From Muribaculaceae bacterium (lineage in GTDB: Bacteria; Bacteroidota; Bacteroidia; Bacteroidales; Muribaculaceae), in assembly GCA_910573745.1 (NCBI GenBank), contig CAJSYI010000031.1:1-34603 (forward strand): a stretch of DNA of 34,603 nucleotides, in the 5' to 3' direction. The position numbers were made by a program, and so were the translations under genes. Below, piece after piece: positions 7,101 to 13,836 of the stretch. The notes beneath the pieces were generated by a model. The model had not been told where the DNA came from. It worked only from the letters and a program-made list of their open reading frames with translations, and searched no databases. The stretch's first letter is position 1, and every line of letters begins with the position of its first letter.

Positions 7101-7655
7101 TTATCTGTTCATCGCCAATAAAGGCATACCGGAGCATACTTCCGCCTTGTAAGCCATAAGTCCTTCATCGTTTAGCTCAACCACGCGCATGTCTCCGTCA
7201 GGCATAATCATTTTGACATGGCTTTCGTCTATCATAGTCATGAACGGATATGATTCCTCGTCGGTGCCGACCGACCATGTCTGTTTTTCCGCGTCAAAGT
7301 CGAGACGGAAAGATTCTCCTGTGGCCTGGCACGTTACCGTGTAGCCTTTTCCGTCACAGTCAACGAAATAACGGCCATTGTCCGTGTCGATCGCCTTGGT
7401 TGATGCAGATACTGGATTATTGCCGCTCCAGAACTCTATGCTGTTTATGACCAAGAGGTCGGCTATGCTCGTTACTTCGTAGACTGGAAGCACCCAGAAC
7501 GCGAAGAAAACAAGTTCATTGACAAACTTTGAACCTACTTGTTTGTTCCAGCTCAGTACACGATTTGTGAGTGCGAAGCTGCCGATGCAACTTGTGAGTG
7601 TGGACGAACCAAGCAATAAAGCCGCCATAGCTGCCGTGATGTAAACCTTTTTCAT
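7101..7655 (-). CDS. DUF3332 family lipoprotein
   Basis: A 184-residue protein. The N-terminus MKKVYITAAMAALLLGSSTLTSC carries a lipoprotein signal, with lipobox LTSC placing the acylated Cys at residue 23. Next comes GSFALTNRVLSWNKQ, the hallmark opening of DUF3332 proteins, then a hydrophobic segment (LVFFAFWVLPVYEV) and a C-terminal half that looks like a small beta-rich domain. The function of the family is unknown; lipidation suggests an inner- or outer-membrane location facing the periplasm. It is flanked by 107 bp and 177 bp gaps and may be monocistronic. The downstream 7656-7832 gap holds one near-palindrome (7736-7752) and no other clear signal. Confidence 0.85.
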   Translation of the reverse strand: MKKVYITAAMAALLLGSSTLTSCIGSFALTNRVLSWNKQVGSKFVNELVFFAFWVLPVYEVTSIADLLVINSIEFWSGNNPVSASTKAIDTDNGRYFVDCDGKGYTVTCQATGESFRLDFDAEKQTWSVGTDEESYPFMTMIDESHVKMIMPDGDMRVVELNDEGLMAYKAEVCSGMPLLAMNR

Positions 7656-7832
7656 TTCAATTGTTCACTATTATAGTATATGCTCAAACTTTTGTGAATG
7701 CGCCCATTTTATGGCGGGCATTGCAGACTGCGACTTAAGGGCATATGCCTTACGACATTCCGACTACGTTTTGCACAAATGCTTCAGCTCTTTATTTGTA
7801 TCATTTATTATTGTTGTGTGGCCCGGCTGGTC

Positions 7833-9005
7833 TCATTCGTATTCGAATTCGCCTAATTCAGACTTGATTGTCAGTCCTCTTTTTGGGTCGGCTTCTACGC
7901 GTCCCACTATTCTTGCTGCGACCCCGAAACTTTCAGAAATCTGAATAACACGTTCTGCATATTGAGGATTGAGGTATATTTCGAAACGATGCCCCATATT
8001 GAACACACTGTACATCTCTTTCGGGTCTGCCCCGCTTTCTTCCTGTATCATTTTGAACAGCGGGGGAACTGGGAAAAGATTGTCTTTTACCACTCTCAGT
8101 CCCTCGCCGAGGAAATGCAGTATCTTTGTCTGTGCTCCACCGGAGCAGTGAATCATTCCGTCGATGTGGTGCCGCATTTCCTTCAGGATGGCCGCCACTA
8201 CCGGTGCGTAAGTGCGGGTCGGAGAAAGCACGAGCTTTCCGGCATCGAGCGGGGAACCCTCAACCGTGTCGGTGAGATTGCGCGAGCCGGAGAATTTAAG
8301 TTCATCCGGAACAGCCGGATCGCAGCTTTCCGGATATTTCTGAAGAATTTGTTTTGAGAATACGTCATGACGCGCAGATGTCAGTCCGTTGCTGCCCATT
8401 CCGCCGTTGTATTCTGTTTCGTAGCTTGCCTTTCCGAAAGAGGCGAGCCCTACAATCACGTCTCCGGCCTTTATGTTCGCATTGTCTATTACGTCTTCAC
8501 GCCTCATGCGGCATGTTACGGTGCTGTCTACGATTATGGTCCTGACGAGGTCGCCTACGTCGGCTGTCTCCCCTCCTGTGCTGACTATGTTCACGCCATG
8601 ACGCCCTAATTCGTCTATAAGTTCCTGTGTGCCATTGATTACTGCGGAGATGACTTCGCCTGGCACAAGGAGTTTGTTTCGTCCGATGGTGGAAGAAAGC
8701 AGTATGTTGTCTGTGGCTCCGACGCACAAAAGGTCGTCTATGTTCATTATAAGGGAATCTTGGGCGATTCCTTTCCACACGCCCATATCACCTGTTTCGC
8801 GCCAATACGTGTATGCGAGGCTTGACTTCGTGCCGGCTCCGTCTGCATGCATTATTATGCAATGTTCTGGCGAACCTGTGAGCACGTCAGGGATTATTTT
8901 GCAGAATGCCTTGGGGTATAGTCCTTTGTCGAGATTTTTGATGGCTTCGTGCACATCTTCTTTTGCCGAAGATACACCACGCATGCCGTAGCGGTTGTTG
9001 TCCAT
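7833..9005 (-). CDS. purM: Phosphoribosylformylglycinamidine cyclo-ligase (AIR synthase)
   Basis: A 390-residue ATP-dependent enzyme that closes the imidazole ring of FGAM to give AIR in purine synthesis. Family features: HADGAGTKSSLAY (the D-G-V-G-T-K nucleotide/substrate loop), an acidic MNIDDLLCVGA segment (M-x-x-N-D-x-x-x-x-G-A), STGGETADVGD (G-G-E-T-A) and a C-terminal CSGG...FPVPPLFKMIQ...MYSVFNMGHRFEIY run equivalent to the family's GG-x-x-x-N and F-N-M-G motifs. It is longer than the ~345 residues of the E. coli enzyme; I recall Bacteroidetes versions of similar length. A good promoter lies at 9122-9152. It stands alone, without other pur genes. Confidence 0.9.
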   Translation of the reverse strand: MDNNRYGMRGVSSAKEDVHEAIKNLDKGLYPKAFCKIIPDVLTGSPEHCIIMHADGAGTKSSLAYTYWRETGDMGVWKGIAQDSLIMNIDDLLCVGATDNILLSSTIGRNKLLVPGEVISAVINGTQELIDELGRHGVNIVSTGGETADVGDLVRTIIVDSTVTCRMRREDVIDNANIKAGDVIVGLASFGKASYETEYNGGMGSNGLTSARHDVFSKQILQKYPESCDPAVPDELKFSGSRNLTDTVEGSPLDAGKLVLSPTRTYAPVVAAILKEMRHHIDGMIHCSGGAQTKILHFLGEGLRVVKDNLFPVPPLFKMIQEESGADPKEMYSVFNMGHRFEIYLNPQYAERVIQISESFGVAARIVGRVEADPKRGLTIKSELGEFEYE

Positions 9006-9121
9006 ATATTTATGGTTTTGTGGTCGCGAGATTCAAGTGATTTTTATGTTGAATGGCCTTGGCTTCAGGCAAGGAAACGGTCAGGCTCAATCTTGCATTC
9101 GGCCGTCGGCAAACTTTTATG

Positions 9122-9152
9122 CAAAGTTAATTTAAAATCGGCAAACTGCAAA
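9122..9152 (-). promoter_or_regulatory. Promoter of purM
   Basis: On the minus strand TAACTTTG (9129-9122) matches the -7 box. TTTG (9152-9149) lies exactly 19 bp upstream as the -33 box. The predicted leader before the ATG at 9005 is about 110 nt, long enough to hold control elements, but no purine riboswitch fold is obvious by eye. Confidence 0.7.
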
Positions 9153-9179
9153 ATCAAGCATTGTGGCCGATATGAAAAA

Positions 9180-9228
9180 ACTGCCGATTCCGGCAAAGAA
9201 ACGGCAGTATAGGTCAACCGGAATCGGC
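9180..9228 (-). terminator. Intrinsic terminator of the sigma-factor gene with nested hairpins
   Basis: GCCGATTCCGG (9183-9193) pairs perfectly with CCGGAATCGGC (9218-9228). On the minus strand the stem is followed almost directly by TTTTTT. A second perfect pairing, ACTGCCG (9180-9186) with CGGCAGT (9202-9208), uses part of the same 3' arm, so the two folds exclude one another. Both would be followed by the same U-tract. Confidence 0.8.
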
Positions 9229-9251
9229 TGTCGTTATGTATGCTTTCCGGC

Positions 9252-9842
9252 TCAGACGGTAAGCACAATCTCTTTTTCAGCGGCAATGCGACGGAGATTG
9301 ATTATTGCGTATCTCATACGTCCCAATGCCGTGTTTATGCTCACTCCTGTCTGTTCGGCTATTTCCTTGAATGACAGGCTCTGGTAATAGCGCATTTTAA
9401 GCACCTCTTTCTGAAGCGGAGGAAGCTGCTCCACAAGATGCTTTACATCGCTGCGGATTTGTTCGGAGATTATTGTGTCTTCAATGGTCTCTTCGCATAG
9501 TTCTTTGCGATTGAGCACATCGACTTCCTGAATGTCGGAAGACTGCACATTTTCCGACTTTTCCTGACGGTAATAATCGATGATGAGGTTGTGGGCTATC
9601 CTCGATATCCATGCCGGGAATTTGCCGTTGTGGGTGTACCGTCCTTGCTTGATGGTCAGGATGGCCTTTACAAACGTCTCTTGGAAGATGTCGTTTGCCA
9701 CATCCTCGTTTTTGACGATGCGCATTATGTAACTGAACACTCGGTCTTTGTGCCGTTTCAACAATGTGTTGAAAGCGTCGTTGCTGCCTTCAGTGTAAGC
9801 TTTGACCAAAGTGTCGTCAGTCATGCTTATGTTGTTTACCAT
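9252..9842 (-). CDS. RNA polymerase sigma factor, ECF type
   Basis: A 196-residue sigma-70-family factor with only regions 2 and 4. Region 2: DDTLVKAYTEGSNDAF, KDRVFSYIMRIV, the core-binding DIFQETFVKA and the -10-reading FPAWISRIAHNLIIDYYR. Region 4: LPPLQKEVLKMRY followed by the helix-turn-helix SFKEIAEQTGVSINTALGRM. It would direct core polymerase to a particular promoter set. No FecR-like or zinc anti-sigma gene sits beside it, and no SusC/SusD pair, so it is not a standard polysaccharide-locus ECF factor. It resembles the stand-alone ECF factors of Bacteroidetes. Met1 or Met6 may be the start. It has its own promoter and terminator, so it is monocistronic. Confidence 0.9.
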   Translation of the reverse strand: MVNNISMTDDTLVKAYTEGSNDAFNTLLKRHKDRVFSYIMRIVKNEDVANDIFQETFVKAILTIKQGRYTHNGKFPAWISRIAHNLIIDYYRQEKSENVQSSDIQEVDVLNRKELCEETIEDTIISEQIRSDVKHLVEQLPPLQKEVLKMRYYQSLSFKEIAEQTGVSINTALGRMRYAIINLRRIAAEKEIVLTV

Positions 9843-9934
9843 TATAGTCTATTCTGTTTTTTTGTTAGAGTAGATTTTGGCTATAGGCGATGGTGTTTTA
9901 TGATGTGTTTGGGTTGTATGATTTATTTCTGATG

Positions 9935-9965
9935 CAAAGATACGAATTATTTTCCCGCTGTGCAA
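9935..9965 (-). promoter_or_regulatory. Promoter of the sigma-factor gene
   Basis: Minus-strand TATCTTTG (9942-9935) fits TAnnTTTG, with TTGC (9965-9962) 19 bp upstream. The leader before the ATG at 9842 is about 90 nt. This is a housekeeping-type promoter, so at least basal transcription would not depend on the ECF factor itself. Confidence 0.65.
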
Positions 9966-10019
9966 GACATCGATGGCTTTTGTCAGTGATTTATTGTGAA
10001 AACGCCGTTAAAAAAACTT

Positions 10020-10057
10020 AATCATTCCGGATGGGGTATGTGCCATCCGGAATGATT
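10020..10057 (-). terminator. Intrinsic terminator after folE
   Basis: A perfect 15-bp stem, AATCATTCCGGATGG (10020-10034) with CCATCCGGAATGATT (10043-10057), and an 8-nt loop. Read on the minus strand it is followed by a run AAGTTTTTTT, a good U-tract, so it ends the tpiA-SPOR-folE transcript. Confidence 0.9.
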
Positions 10058-10129
10058 GTATCCGTGCTTTTTATCAAGTGCACTTGTCATGCAATGTGAA
10101 AGTGCCTGTGTTTCCGACGTATGGTTTTG

Positions 10130-10717
10130 TCAGCAGCGGTCGAGAAGCCGCAGAAATTCTTCACGCAAGGACGCGTCTTCTGAGAAACGCCCCGTATGGT
10201 CGAAGGTGGTGGTGGCTGAATCTTGTTTTTCTACTCCGCGCATTTTCATGCACAGATGTTCAGCGGTGCAGCATACGATCACGCCGTCGTTTGGAAGTGC
10301 CTCCGTGAGCAGACTGCATACTTCCGCTGTCAGCCGCTCCTGCACCTGTAGCCTTCTGGCGAAGTTGTCCACTATACGTGCGAGCTTGGACAGTCCTATC
10401 ATCTTCCCTTTAGGCAGGTATCCGATTGATATGCGTCCGAAGAAAGGCAATATGTGGTGTTCGCACATACTGTAGAATTCGATGTCTTTCACTATCACTA
10501 TCCGCGATCCCGCATGCTCGAATATTGCTTTGCGTGCAGTTTCAAGTGGATTCTGTCGGTAGCCGGAAGTTATGTCGATGATTGCTTTCGCTGCGCGTAC
10601 AGGGGTCTTGATAAGTCCCTCACGCTCAGGGTCTTCTCCCACGAGGCGCAGTATTTCCTTATAATGATATGCGAGCTCTTCGACGAGCTTTTCATCATGA
10701 TGTTCTTTTCTGCTCAC
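10130..10717 (-). CDS. folE: GTP cyclohydrolase I
   Basis: A 195-residue enzyme converting GTP to 7,8-dihydroneopterin triphosphate, the entry to tetrahydrofolate (and queuosine-type pterin) synthesis. The zinc ligands are visible: Cys85 and His88 in SMCEHHILPF and Cys156 in AEHLCMKMRG. IGYLPKGKMIGLSKLARIVDNFARRLQVQERLT is the conserved family core, split here for reading as GYLPKGKMIGLSKL and ARIVDNFARRLQVQERLT. The length matches bacterial FolE. It is the last gene of a tpiA-SPOR-folE run, 59 bp after the SPOR gene, and ends at the terminator 10020-10057. Confidence 0.95.
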   Translation of the reverse strand: MSRKEHHDEKLVEELAYHYKEILRLVGEDPEREGLIKTPVRAAKAIIDITSGYRQNPLETARKAIFEHAGSRIVIVKDIEFYSMCEHHILPFFGRISIGYLPKGKMIGLSKLARIVDNFARRLQVQERLTAEVCSLLTEALPNDGVIVCCTAEHLCMKMRGVEKQDSATTTFDHTGRFSEDASLREEFLRLLDRC

Positions 10718-10776
10718 GTTGATGATGTCTGTATTGTGGTTGACGCCGAAACACGGGCGACGGTTGGTCTTTTGTT

Positions 10777-11304
10777 TTACTTTAGTATCACGATGGCTGA
10801 TTTCACCACCCTCATTTCAGACGAAAACGAGGGGAATGATCTTCGGAGTTCGTGAAGGGCTGCATTCGCCTCTCCGATTGTGGAGAAATTGCCCACTGTA
10901 GTGTACCAGTTCGGGGAACGGGAAAAGGTATAGACCTGTCCGCGATATTTGGGAAGCCTGGCCACAATCGCGTTGCCCCGCGCTTTTGCCCTTGCCTGGA
11001 GGGAGCTTGGATTGTGTCCGTCGCTGAAGACCTGTATGCGGTAGCCGGTACGTTTAGCTCCGTTCTGCATCCTGTGGTGGTTGCCGCCCTGACGCTGCTG
11101 CTCTGTCTTCGGGGTGGAGAGCAACAGTTCAAGTATGTCGTCGGGAATTTTCATCTTCACTTTCCCGTCCGATTCCTCTTCGATTGATTGTATGGCGTTT
11201 TTCTCCTTCTCTTCCGTCGGAGTCCCGGCATTGGTTTGGGCAGAAACCATAGTCATCAGGCAGAAGATGGTTGCCAATACTATTGTGAGCCTTAGCTTCA
11301 TCAC
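10777..11304 (-). CDS. SPOR-domain periplasmic protein
   Basis: A 175-residue exported protein. It begins with a signal peptide (MMKLRLTIVLATIFCLMTMVSAQ, cleavage probably after VSA). A polar linker of about 60 residues follows, then a C-terminal SPOR domain (about 88-175): GYRIQVFSDG, a helix rich in Ala and Arg, YTFSRSPNWYTTVGNF, a second helix EANAALHELRRSF, and the final strand AIVILK. SPOR domains bind denuded septal peptidoglycan, so a role at the cell wall or division site is likely. It is encoded between tpiA and folE, a neighbourhood I recall from other Bacteroidales. Met1 or Met2 could be the start. Confidence 0.88.
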   Translation of the reverse strand: MMKLRLTIVLATIFCLMTMVSAQTNAGTPTEEKEKNAIQSIEEESDGKVKMKIPDDILELLLSTPKTEQQRQGGNHHRMQNGAKRTGYRIQVFSDGHNPSSLQARAKARGNAIVARLPKYRGQVYTFSRSPNWYTTVGNFSTIGEANAALHELRRSFPSFSSEMRVVKSAIVILK

Positions 11305-11343
11305 TGAAAAATGTGGATGGTTATTTGGAGAGAAAATATACTG

Positions 11344-11388
11344 TCCGGCGAAGACGGTTTGTATCGGTTTCAGGTTGTCTTCGCCGGA
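11344..11388 (-). terminator. Hairpin between tpiA and the SPOR gene
   Basis: TCCGGCGAAGAC (11344-11355) is the perfect reverse complement of GTCTTCGCCGGA (11377-11388), with a 21-nt loop. On the minus strand it is followed by a weak T-rich stretch (TATATTTTCTC). It may be a leaky terminator or processing site that lowers expression of the SPOR and folE genes relative to tpiA. Confidence 0.6.
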
Positions 11389-11409
11389 ATGGGTTTGGTA
11401 CGGGTATGC

Positions 11410-12165
11410 TCAGTCAAAGGCTTCAACTATGCCTATGAAAGAATCCGCCTTCAAAGCGGCTCCTCCTATTAGGCCTCCGTCCACGTCGGGCTTGGAGAAG
11501 AGTTCGCGGGCATTGGCGGGCTTGCAGCTTCCGCCGTAGAGTATCGAGGTGGCATCGGCAATCTCTTCGCCGTATTTTTCACGTATCGCCCCACGGATAT
11601 TTGCGTGCATGTCCTGTGCCTGGTCGGCAGTCGCAGTCTTTCCGGTGCCTATGGCCCATACCGGCTCGTAAGCGACTATGACTTTAGCAAAGTCTTCTGA
11701 AGAAAGGCAGAACAGCGCTTCGACCTGGGATTTGACCACTTCGTTGTAAGTCCCGTTTTCACGTTGTTCAAGCACTTCTCCGACACAGAATATGGGAGTA
11801 AGGCCGTTGTCGAGCGCAAGGCGTGTCTTGGCGATGAGCTGGGCGTCGGTTTCTCCGAAATACTGACGACGTTCACTGTGTCCGATGATGCAGTAAGAGG
11901 CTCCGGTGGAAGCGATCATTGCTGCACTTATTTCTCCGGTATATGCTCCGGCTTCGTGTTCGGAACAGTTTTCTGCACCGAGCCCGAGTGTCTCATGGTC
12001 TATGACACCGTTGACCGGAACGAGGTGCGTCGCCGGAACACAGATCACGACATCGCAGTTATGCTTGTTTCCTTTAAGTGCATCGTTGACGTTTGCGGCA
12101 AGCTCCACTCCTTCTTCGAGGACAGTGTTCATTTTCCAGTTGCCTGCGACAATGTTTTTTCTCAT
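11410..12165 (-). CDS. tpiA: Triose-phosphate isomerase
   Basis: A 251-residue TIM-barrel enzyme interconverting dihydroxyacetone phosphate and glyceraldehyde 3-phosphate. The catalytic residues are all present: Lys11 (GNWKMN), His96 (GHSERR) and Glu167 ([14 protein letters not shown], which also begins the flexible active-site loop). The phosphate-binding YGGSCKPAN and GGLIGGAAL follow. The length is standard. It is the first gene of the tpiA-SPOR-folE run and has a near-consensus promoter at 12232-12263. Confidence 0.97.
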   Translation of the reverse strand: MRKNIVAGNWKMNTVLEEGVELAANVNDALKGNKHNCDVVICVPATHLVPVNGVIDHETLGLGAENCSEHEAGAYTGEISAAMIASTGASYCIIGHSERRQYFGETDAQLIAKTRLALDNGLTPIFCVGEVLEQRENGTYNEVVKSQVEALFCLSSEDFAKVIVAYEPVWAIGTGKTATADQAQDMHANIRGAIREKYGEEIADATSILYGGSCKPANARELFSKPDVDGGLIGGAALKADSFIGIVEAFD

Positions 12166-12231
12166 TGTTAATTATGATGGTTTAGGGTGAGTCTTTGTCG
12201 TCGGAATCCGTAGGATGTCCGAGTTATGTTG

Positions 12232-12263
12232 CAAAGATATGCATTTATCCTGATACAGACAAA
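12232..12263 (-). promoter_or_regulatory. Promoter of tpiA
   Basis: Minus-strand TATCTTTG (12239-12232) with TTTG (12263-12260) 20 bp upstream: both boxes match the Bacteroidetes consensus. The leader before the ATG at 12165 is about 60 nt. Confidence 0.72.
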
Positions 12264-12284
12264 TTCTCGGGTCGTTGTTGCGGA

Positions 12285-12827
12285 TTATTGGAAGTTCAGG
12301 TCGTCGAAACCGTCTCCGATTTCCTCTTCGTTGAATTCGGAATCGCCGTAGAAATCCATATCAAGGTCTCTTGATATTTCTGCGGCTTTGGTCTCGATGC
12401 TTTTTTCAAACTGCTCGATGTCCACGTGTTGTGCCGGGGCTTTGCCTTCCTTGAGAGTGCAGATCGGCGAAGTGAGTTTTTTGCCGGTCAATATCTCTTT
12501 CAGCTCCATGAAGAACGAGCGTTCTGTGAGTCCGTCGAACACGAATTCTATTTTCTGTCCTTCCTCCTCGATGAGTTCGCTGATTCTCGTGTCGTCCATC
12601 AGCCAAAGATCCTGGTCGCTTGACGAGCCGAAATCTTCTATTGCCACTTCGTCTTGTCGTTTCCAATCGTCGTCGCAGATGAAGAAGGTGCTTATTTCGT
12701 CTTTTGTATAACCTACACTATCGAGTATCGCGTTGCGAAGGGCCATAAACGATTCTTCCGGGTCGATTTCTATCTCGCGCCGGAATTTGTCGGTCTCTTC
12801 ACTGACTATTTTGAATCTGTAAATCAT
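12285..12827 (-). CDS. Plasmid pRiA4b ORF-3-like / IS1096 TnpR-like protein
   Basis: A 180-residue protein. MIYRFKIVSEETDKFRREIEI, with the later strands FICDDDWKRQDEVAIEDFG and QKIEFVFDG, matches the compact fold of the pRiA4b ORF-3 family (start split here: MIYRFKIVSEE, then DKFRREIEIDPEESF). The name comes from a plasmid gene and an IS1096 passenger, but family members are common on chromosomes and no function is established. The C-terminus is strongly acidic (DLDMDFYGDSEFNEEE). There are no transposase or terminal repeats nearby, so it does not mark a mobile element here. It has its own promoter (12882-12913). Confidence 0.8.
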   Translation of the reverse strand: MIYRFKIVSEETDKFRREIEIDPEESFMALRNAILDSVGYTKDEISTFFICDDDWKRQDEVAIEDFGSSSDQDLWLMDDTRISELIEEEGQKIEFVFDGLTERSFFMELKEILTGKKLTSPICTLKEGKAPAQHVDIEQFEKSIETKAAEISRDLDMDFYGDSEFNEEEIGDGFDDLNFQ

Positions 12828-12881
12828 ATCAGTTTAGGTTCTGTCGTTCCTTTATAACGGAGGTTGACAAATATTATGACG

Positions 12882-12913
12882 CGAAGTTAGCAATTAATTT
12901 CTGAAACTGCAAA
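12882..12913 (-). promoter_or_regulatory. Promoter of the pRiA4b ORF-3-like gene
   Basis: Minus-strand TAACTTCG (12889-12882) is one base from TAnnTTTG, and TTTG (12913-12910) lies 20 bp upstream. The leader before 12827 is about 50 nt. The remaining sequence to 13032 shows no further signal. Confidence 0.55.
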
Positions 12914-13032
12914 ACGTAGGACGGCATATATGGCCATACGTTGAAGATGGACTCTGCTAAAGTACAGAAGTCGTATCAATAGACTCCATAAAGACAGGTT
13001 CAGAAGGGAGCAATGGCATCTTGAAAAAATAT

Positions 13033-13074
13033 CAGATGTCCATTGTCGCTATTTATAACGACAATGGACGTCTG
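13033..13074 (-). terminator. Intrinsic terminator after the acyltransferase gene
   Basis: CAGATGTCCATTGTCG (13033-13048) pairs with CGACAATGGACGTCTG (13059-13074): 16 positions with one imperfect pair and a 10-nt loop. On the minus strand it is followed by GATATTTTTTC, a U-run, so it ends the serine palmitoyltransferase-acyltransferase transcript. Confidence 0.85.
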
Positions 13075-13090
13075 CGTTTTGCTTTTCTGT

Positions 13091-13810
13091 CTATTTTAAA
13101 GCTTCTTTCAGGAATTCATCGAATCCTGAGAACGGTGCCTTGTGCGATTCAATCCATTTGTCATAGTGGGAACCCAACTGGCTTTTTATCGGCAGTTCCG
13201 GATACTCGTCTATGTTTCTTGAATCGACAAACAGCGGGAACTCTTCCCAAAAATCGGAAACTTCAGGATTGCGATTGAACCGGTCTTTGATTGAACGGGC
13301 ATAGGAGAATGCTTCTTGTACGCATTCTCCTTTTCTTCTGAGGAAATACTGTTCCATAGTGCATATCGCTTTGGCCGGACGTCCTGCGGCTATGGAATTT
13401 GCAGGGATGTCTTTAGTTACAAGGCTGCCTGCGGCGATGAAACAGTTGTCTCCGATTTCGACTCCTTTCAGAACCATCACATGTGCTCCGAAGGACACGT
13501 TTGAACCGATTTTTACCCTTCCGGACGATGGGAGGAATTCATCGTAGAGCTCCACGAAATTCTTGGACACATAGTCATGCGTGAATAACGTGAAGTTCTC
13601 GTTTATGTAGACGTTGTCGCCTATTTCCACCAATGACGGGCGTGTAAGGTCTATCAAAGGTTGGGCTGAAGTTCCCAAGGCTGCAAAATGGACGTTCTCA
13701 CCCACGATTACCCCTTTTTTCCTTAAGAATTCCGTGTACAGGGAGGGTTTTGCCTTCCACACAACCCTGTTTATCGAATTCCTTATATATGTAATCAGAC
13801 GTAACAGCAT
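13091..13810 (-). CDS. Left-handed beta-helix (hexapeptide) acyltransferase
   Basis: A 239-residue acyltransferase of the hexapeptide-repeat, CatB/Maa-like O-acetyltransferase group. The beta-helix repeats run from about residue 35 to 150: LVEIGDNVYINENFTL, a loop with FTHDY (His is the likely catalytic base), VKIGSNVSFGAHVMVLKG, VEIGDNCFIAAGSLVTKD and IPANSIAAGRPAKAI, the usual ending of such barrels. A C-terminal extension of ~85 residues (from about 154) is not part of the typical fold. The acceptor is unknown. It lies 26 bp downstream of the serine palmitoyltransferase gene on the same strand, so an acceptor related to sphingolipid, capsule or lipopolysaccharide is possible but unproven. 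Confidence 0.85.
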   Translation of the reverse strand: MLLRLITYIRNSINRVVWKAKPSLYTEFLRKKGVIVGENVHFAALGTSAQPLIDLTRPSLVEIGDNVYINENFTLFTHDYVSKNFVELYDEFLPSSGRVKIGSNVSFGAHVMVLKGVEIGDNCFIAAGSLVTKDIPANSIAAGRPAKAICTMEQYFLRRKGECVQEAFSYARSIKDRFNRNPEVSDFWEEFPLFVDSRNIDEYPELPIKSQLGSHYDKWIESHKAPFSGFDEFLKEALK

Positions 13811-13836
13811 TTTGCCTTGGGTATGCTACAGAGACG

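Noticed and set aside
9006..9121. Purine riboswitch in the purM leader
   Set aside because: I could not find the conserved three-way-junction pairing or loop motifs by eye; the leader length alone is not evidence.
12285..12827. IS1096 passenger-like name as evidence of a transposon
   Set aside because: No transposase, terminal inverted repeats or target-site duplication can be seen around the gene.
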